A stretch of DNA of 64,000 bases, taken from positions 9,606,356-9,670,355 of the forward strand of contig CM041200.1 in assembly GCA_023078555.1 (NCBI GenBank), given 5' to 3'. The stretch's first letter is position 1; each line of letters begins with the position of its first letter. The stretch is from Ulva prolifera (lineage: Eukaryota; Chlorophyta; Ulvophyceae; Ulvales; Ulvaceae). The position numbers were made by a program, and so were the translations under genes. Shown one piece after another: positions 59,411 to 64,000 of the stretch. Under the pieces are notes generated by a model that was given only the letters and a program-made list of their open reading frames with translations, searched no databases and was not told the DNA's origin.

Positions 59411-62400
59411 GCCGGCAAAAGAGTTGTTAGAGAAATTGTTGCAGCCTCCTACTTTTACAGGTTGCCGCCCGTTTTGCGTGCTTCAGTATGCATCATGAAT
59501 GCAAAGCGAAAGGGACGTGTCGGCCCATATGATATCAATGATGAAGAGGTCGCGCTGATTTTCAACCAAACTCGGGTGTTAGAATCTCGCATGCAGCGTG
59601 CGTCACGCGAATCTTTTCGGGCTACCTGTCACACCATGCACTCCACGAGGTCACTATTGACAGCTGGATCGTAATTGCGCGATGGCCGCAAAAAAAGCTG
59701 CCGGTGAATGCATCGGTGAAATTGAGTGCATATTATTACATTTCCGTACCACAGGGCAGACGACCAGCATGCACACCCATGGGTGAGCATGTTGGGTGAG
59801 CAAGCTGCACTGAAATATTGAATGTGCTGAAACAGCTTCAATTGGGCTCGCGAAGGCGCACGGTAGTAGATATGTACATTTAATGGATCAAGGAAGCATT
59901 CCGAAGGTGATCGCTGGAGAACTTGGCCTCCCGTGGCTTCATGATAGTGGCTCGGACGCGACGCAGCGAACGGTGACATGGCACGCAGGAGACATAGCAT
60001 TGTGCACAGACCGTGCAATAATGTTCTTAGTTACTTAGTTTGAACACTTGACTGGTTTGCGGCACGGTCTGCCATGATCTGGCTCTCTCGTGTCCGCTCC
60101 GTGATGCCATGGCTCCGCGGCAACGCAGCACGATTTGATAGTACAATTCAGATCCAAGGCCGGAAAAGGCTAAAATGTATGGCTTCAGCCAATTTGTGAA
60201 CTCGAGTTATGTTAGTCTGCTGCTGCATGCCATCCTGTGACTGGTGCGCTTGCAGTGAGACAGATACATGTGCGGCCATCGTATGCGCTGTATGTTGGAG
60301 AGATCCACTATAGGTTCCGTGCGCGCGAGAAGTCTACGTCAGAAAAAACAAACAGCTCTTTGGTATGTCTAAGAGTGCCAACTCCAGCCAAATCAGGGCA
60401 TGCCAGGTGTCGTGTGTGGTCGTGCTGTTGCGAAAATGCCCAAGCTGTCTGTTGTCATCCCTTGCAAAGCCACGATCATGTCCACAGTGTTTTCACGATG
60501 ATGAGATCTGATTATATCAGCCGCGGAATGGTGTGCCAAAAGCTTCTGGTTACGTGGCGTTGCCAGTTAAGCAAAGCGCACTGCAAGCATGAATGTGAGG
60601 TTGCAGCCCTCGCGAACGCCCCTCTGAACACAACCTTGCTGAATGCAAGTACTTTTTCATATGAGAAGTGCACAGCACCAGTTGCACGATGACAATGTGG
60701 AAGCCTCCGTGCGTTACGATTCGCGAGCCACTGCACACCGATCGATATTCATCAATTTGATGTCGCTGGACATAGTTTTGCCCAGGATGACTTATGCAAT
60801 ATAATAGCGGGCAATAAGCCTTGATTGTGTGCCATATTGCACGTCTTCTAGTTGGCGCACTCTGCGTCTGCGCACCCACTCGCGTTTGCGCGCCTGTGAA
60901 ACCAAGGCTCACCCACTGGAGTGCGCCATCGAGTGCGCGACACATGAATGCGTGAGCATGCTGGGTGCGCTGAATTGCATGAACACGCACATCATCAAAA
61001 AGATGCTTCATGATCAGGTACAGCATTGTAGTACGTGTTTGGTACATTCCTATCATCGCTGGCGCCCATCTACGGTGGTCCTTGAACCACCTCAAGTCGC
61101 TCCCACTATGCGCTGCTCAGTCTTCCTAAAATTGCATACTACCATACATAAAATACACTCAACATCCACCATCAAATCGACACTAGCTGGTATATACTTG
61201 CTCACTGCACAATTGAACGTGGCCTGATCGAGAGGAGGACTGCTCCTTCGCCAAGTCTGCTCCTGCATACCAGAGATGATATGACGCCTTATTGTACAGA
61301 CCAAGGCACCTACGGTGTAAAAAGTCACGGACAGAAAACAATGAAGGTGCAAGGTGGCATTCAGAGATGCAAGACAGTGTATGCACACCTGCCATGCTAG
61401 GCTTACTGCATCGGTGTTGTCAGGTATCTAAAGCTGTGGCAATTGCCATCCTGCATGCGATCAGTTTTTTCATTCAGAGCACCTTAGTATGAAATGAGTC
61501 TATCGATCGACTAAACACATCAGCAAGCTATCGGGGCAGCAGCAAACCATTTGGACCATCAGGCCACTTCGGTCAGCAGATATATGCTGCATGTCCTCAT
61601 CGTGACTGTACCGATTGTCGATGCCTCAATCTCTGTATGTTGCAATCTGTGTGCTGGTTGCAGACCTACATGAGCAAATATTTCTGAGACGTCCAGAGCT
61701 GGCAGCCATCCGAGTCAGAACATCAGCTACAACAGCCAGGCGTTGTGACCATTTACAGCAAATGTATCAGTATCATGTGACCGACCGTTTGTGCTAAAGC
61801 TGCAACGAAAAGTCAATAGCTAGCTTGACAGTCTCAGAACGAACCTCTGCACAACAAAGGTCTCGGATTGAGAGTTGAAAAATACACATTGACTGTCGAC
61901 ATCGGATCTGTGTCTCAAGTTGGAGAGGTGTAGCAAGTGCACCTGCATGCAAGCACAGCTCTTGACATCAGGCAAACGCTTCGAGGTATGCACCATTTCA
62001 AGACATTGTATGGAACAGACAGAGTCTAATCAACGTCACTCACGCGAACACAAGCTCGCCCTTGTCTTCGCCGGGCCCGGGGTCTGCTCGAGGGGCTTGA
62101 TCTGATCAACAACGAGCGCTCGTGAAATGTGCGCGACAGCACAGTGTACAGACATAAAAGATATTACGCCATGGAGGATCAAGTAATACATACTTGCAAA
62201 ACGATCTGCGCCATCGGTGAATGCAGATCACCTGGTTATACTGCAACGGGGAGCTGCAACTGACACGGCGACATGCAGGGGCTGATCAACGCAGCATCAA
62301 AAGCCTTCCCTAACGCACCGAAGTTAAATATCCACTTCAGAAAGTAATTATGTTTCGTAGCGACGGCTGCCTGCAAGCGACGCTACTGCAAGTACTACAC

Positions 62401-63042
62401 GCGAATGCTGTGTTGAGGCCGTTATCTGTCCATGCAATCGCTTCGACATGTAATTGCACCAGTATATAACATGTCTTGCATTGGCGTACACGGGATAGCT
62501 GTCAGCTGCACGGGTCTTCTGATGTTTAACCATGTGTGGCAGAGTGGCAACGATGCACTGATCTACAGTATGTCCTTGTAACACTGATCTACAGTTGTTC
62601 GTACCTCGGCGACGTCTAAAAGCATGAACACCATCGCGCGCCATTGCAATGCGCCGCATTAAAGGATGCTGCACTTTGTGTAGACCGTTGGATATGACAT
62701 GACGGACTTTTTCACGTCTGCAACACCATTGAACGGGCTGTCGATGGCTCTGTGTGGCCTTTGCTAGGACAGACCTTGCAGACAAGCGACCACGGATTAC
62801 AGCATGCTCTTCAATGGTGACAGATTTATGCGAAAGCACGGATATCTGATCTGGTGTATGGCGCAGTTGGCTCGTACTTCAGTCACACGGCATGGACACC
62901 ACGTGCAATCTCCATTCACCATTCACGGACACATCCCAACTGAATTAAGCTAACTAAATTCACATTGGCATGTGCAGAGGGTGCTGAGCCCGCCTCAGTG
63001 TTGACTTGAACAGGCTCATCCACAACCTTCACATAGTACACA
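59411..63042. other. No gene recognised apart from repeat R3
   Basis: Repeat R3 lies at 59559-59715. A short ATG-led frame across 59375-59674 (helical, basic) overlaps it and is not recognised. The rest shows no domains or splice-consistent exons. Confidence 0.45.
59559..59715 (+). repeat. Dispersed repeat R3, copy 2
   Basis: Direct-orientation counterpart of 42348-42504, diverged with small indels. Confidence 0.75.
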
Positions 63043-63375
63043 CTATCCAACCAGCAGACTGAGCCCAGCAGCCTTCCTCCACTTGATGAGATGGTGTAAC
63101 ATGCCATGCTCTGCGAATCCCCATAACGCTGGGCCTTTCACCGGCCAGGTTCCCACAAAGCGCACCTCACTCAGAACCATGGCACACCCGTTGGGTGAGC
63201 TGTCGTAGTGACCCACGCTCCAGGAACCCAGCTCCACATTCCAACAGCTGTACATCAACTCTGGTGCTGTGATTTTGTATTCCAACACGATTAGGCCCGC
63301 CGCAGACCCGGTTGCAATGACTTTGCTAGACCAGCTCACCCACAATCGGCGCACCCTTTGACGTGGAGCACCCAC
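63043..63375 (-). CDS. Possible exon of a WD-repeat protein
   Basis: Minus-strand frame of 110 codons. It contains RRLWVSWSSKVIATGSAAGLIVLEY, which has the spacing of a WD40 strand set (W-S, then A-T-G-S-A-A-G, then a hydrophobic strand), and a later VRFVGTWP. Upstream on the same strand lies R4 copy 2, whose counterpart at 42.6-42.9 kb reads LSTSK and RMFAAGHCD, also WD-like. The gene would extend past the window edge. No start or splice chain was proven, so this is a weak call. Confidence 0.3.
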   Translation of the reverse strand: MGAPRQRVRRLWVSWSSKVIATGSAAGLIVLEYKITAPELMYSCWNVELGSWSVGHYDSSPNGCAMVLSEVRFVGTWPVKGPALWGFAEHGMLHHLIKWRKAAGLSLLVG

Positions 63376-63651
63376 CAGGTGGGCAGAAAAGGTGATGGGT
63401 GGCCATCAGATGCATCTCCTAGCTATCACAGGGGTTCCAAGCCCACCAACGTATATTAAATTGACTCTAGAGCACAATGATACCTTTAGATCATCAAATC
63501 TCGCATTTCCGAAGGACTTACGATTCTGCTCACCCCAAGATCGCGCACCTTGTCCAGTGGCGCACCTGGGTGTGCAAGTGTGGCGTAGGACCTGTGACAA
63601 CAAATGGTGAAGCATACCACGTTCGGGGTTAGTAGCACATGTAGATCATAT

Positions 63652-64000
63652 GCTGGCGCGGGTCTGCAAGGACTGATGCTCATATTCGAATAGATGCTCT
63701 CGTACGAGACACGTGTGGTGTATTTGAAGTTCAGGGGGATTTTTGGGACGGGAAGCATATTGGGTGTTTGGCCTGCCAACTTTCACAACACATGCTTAGT
63801 GGGAATACACTATGGGATATCTTAGTAGCCTGCCACAAAACGCCCTCACCCCAAAAGTGACTATATTGCCCATTTTGGAGGTGGACAACACCACACATGG
63901 ATTCCACCAACAAAACAAGTCCTATCCGCAACTTGCACAACTGCCAAAAAAGGCAGCAAGCTAGTGAAATCGGGTGTTGGCATGGCGGCCTTGGTGAAAC
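63652..64000 (-). repeat. Dispersed repeat R4, copy 2 (cut by window end)
   Basis: Same orientation as 42593-42955 and similar to the window end. It may be part of the WD-like gene at 63043-63375, in which case the 42.6-kb copy would be a partial pseudogene. Confidence 0.65.

Overview
This window looks like nuclear DNA of a unicellular eukaryote, most likely an alga. Protein genes are split by spliceosomal introns with GT-AG borders, often with GTGCGC, GTGCGT or GTGAGT donors. Intergenic space is long and full of repeats: a higher-order satellite, MITE-like elements, a Ty3/gypsy chromovirus, a hAT element and long homopolymer and TG tracts. The standard genetic code fits, because TAG and TGA end the three well-supported genes at matching places. 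A green-algal (chlorophyte or prasinophyte) source is my guess from donor style, composition and a cellulase family; it is not proven.

The best coding content is three complete paralogous genes on the minus strand: 39663-35357, 30991-26134 and 17989-14407. They encode secreted glycoside hydrolase family 9 (cellulase-fold) proteins of 616, 744 and 602 residues. Exon lengths match almost exactly between copies (172, 181 and 427 nt exons are identical in all three), every phase closes, and each model is a multiple of three. Both GH9 signatures are recognisable. The usual DAGD motif reads EAGN in all three under canonical splicing, and the Asp of the second signature is also Asn, while the His/Arg pair and the catalytic acid Glu remain. 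This looks like a coherent divergent GH9 lineage with an altered active site.

From left to right: 1-5.3 kb has MITE-like repeats and a broken casein kinase 1 gene. 6.17-9.51 kb is a 172-bp satellite with higher-order structure and decayed edges. 9.5-14.4 kb has palindrome-rich repeats and one long open frame of doubtful meaning. 14.4-39.7 kb holds the three GH9 genes with repeat-rich spacers, including a pseudoknot-like double inverted repeat at 23.5 kb and a 104-bp TG run. 39.7-47.4 kb is mostly dispersed repeats. 47.47-48.05 kb has two small genes 30 bp apart: a twin CX9C protein and a small membrane protein. 48.9-57.0 kb is a chromodomain Ty3/gypsy element whose gag and pol share one frame, separated by a single TGA followed by a stem-loop. 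57.3-59.4 kb is a nested hAT insertion with a perfect 8-bp target duplication. 59.4-64 kb has repeats and a possible WD-repeat exon on the minus strand.

The GH9 proteins probably act outside the cell or in the secretory pathway on beta-glucan or wall material, if they are still catalytic. The other elements are mobile or structural DNA with no visible link to them.
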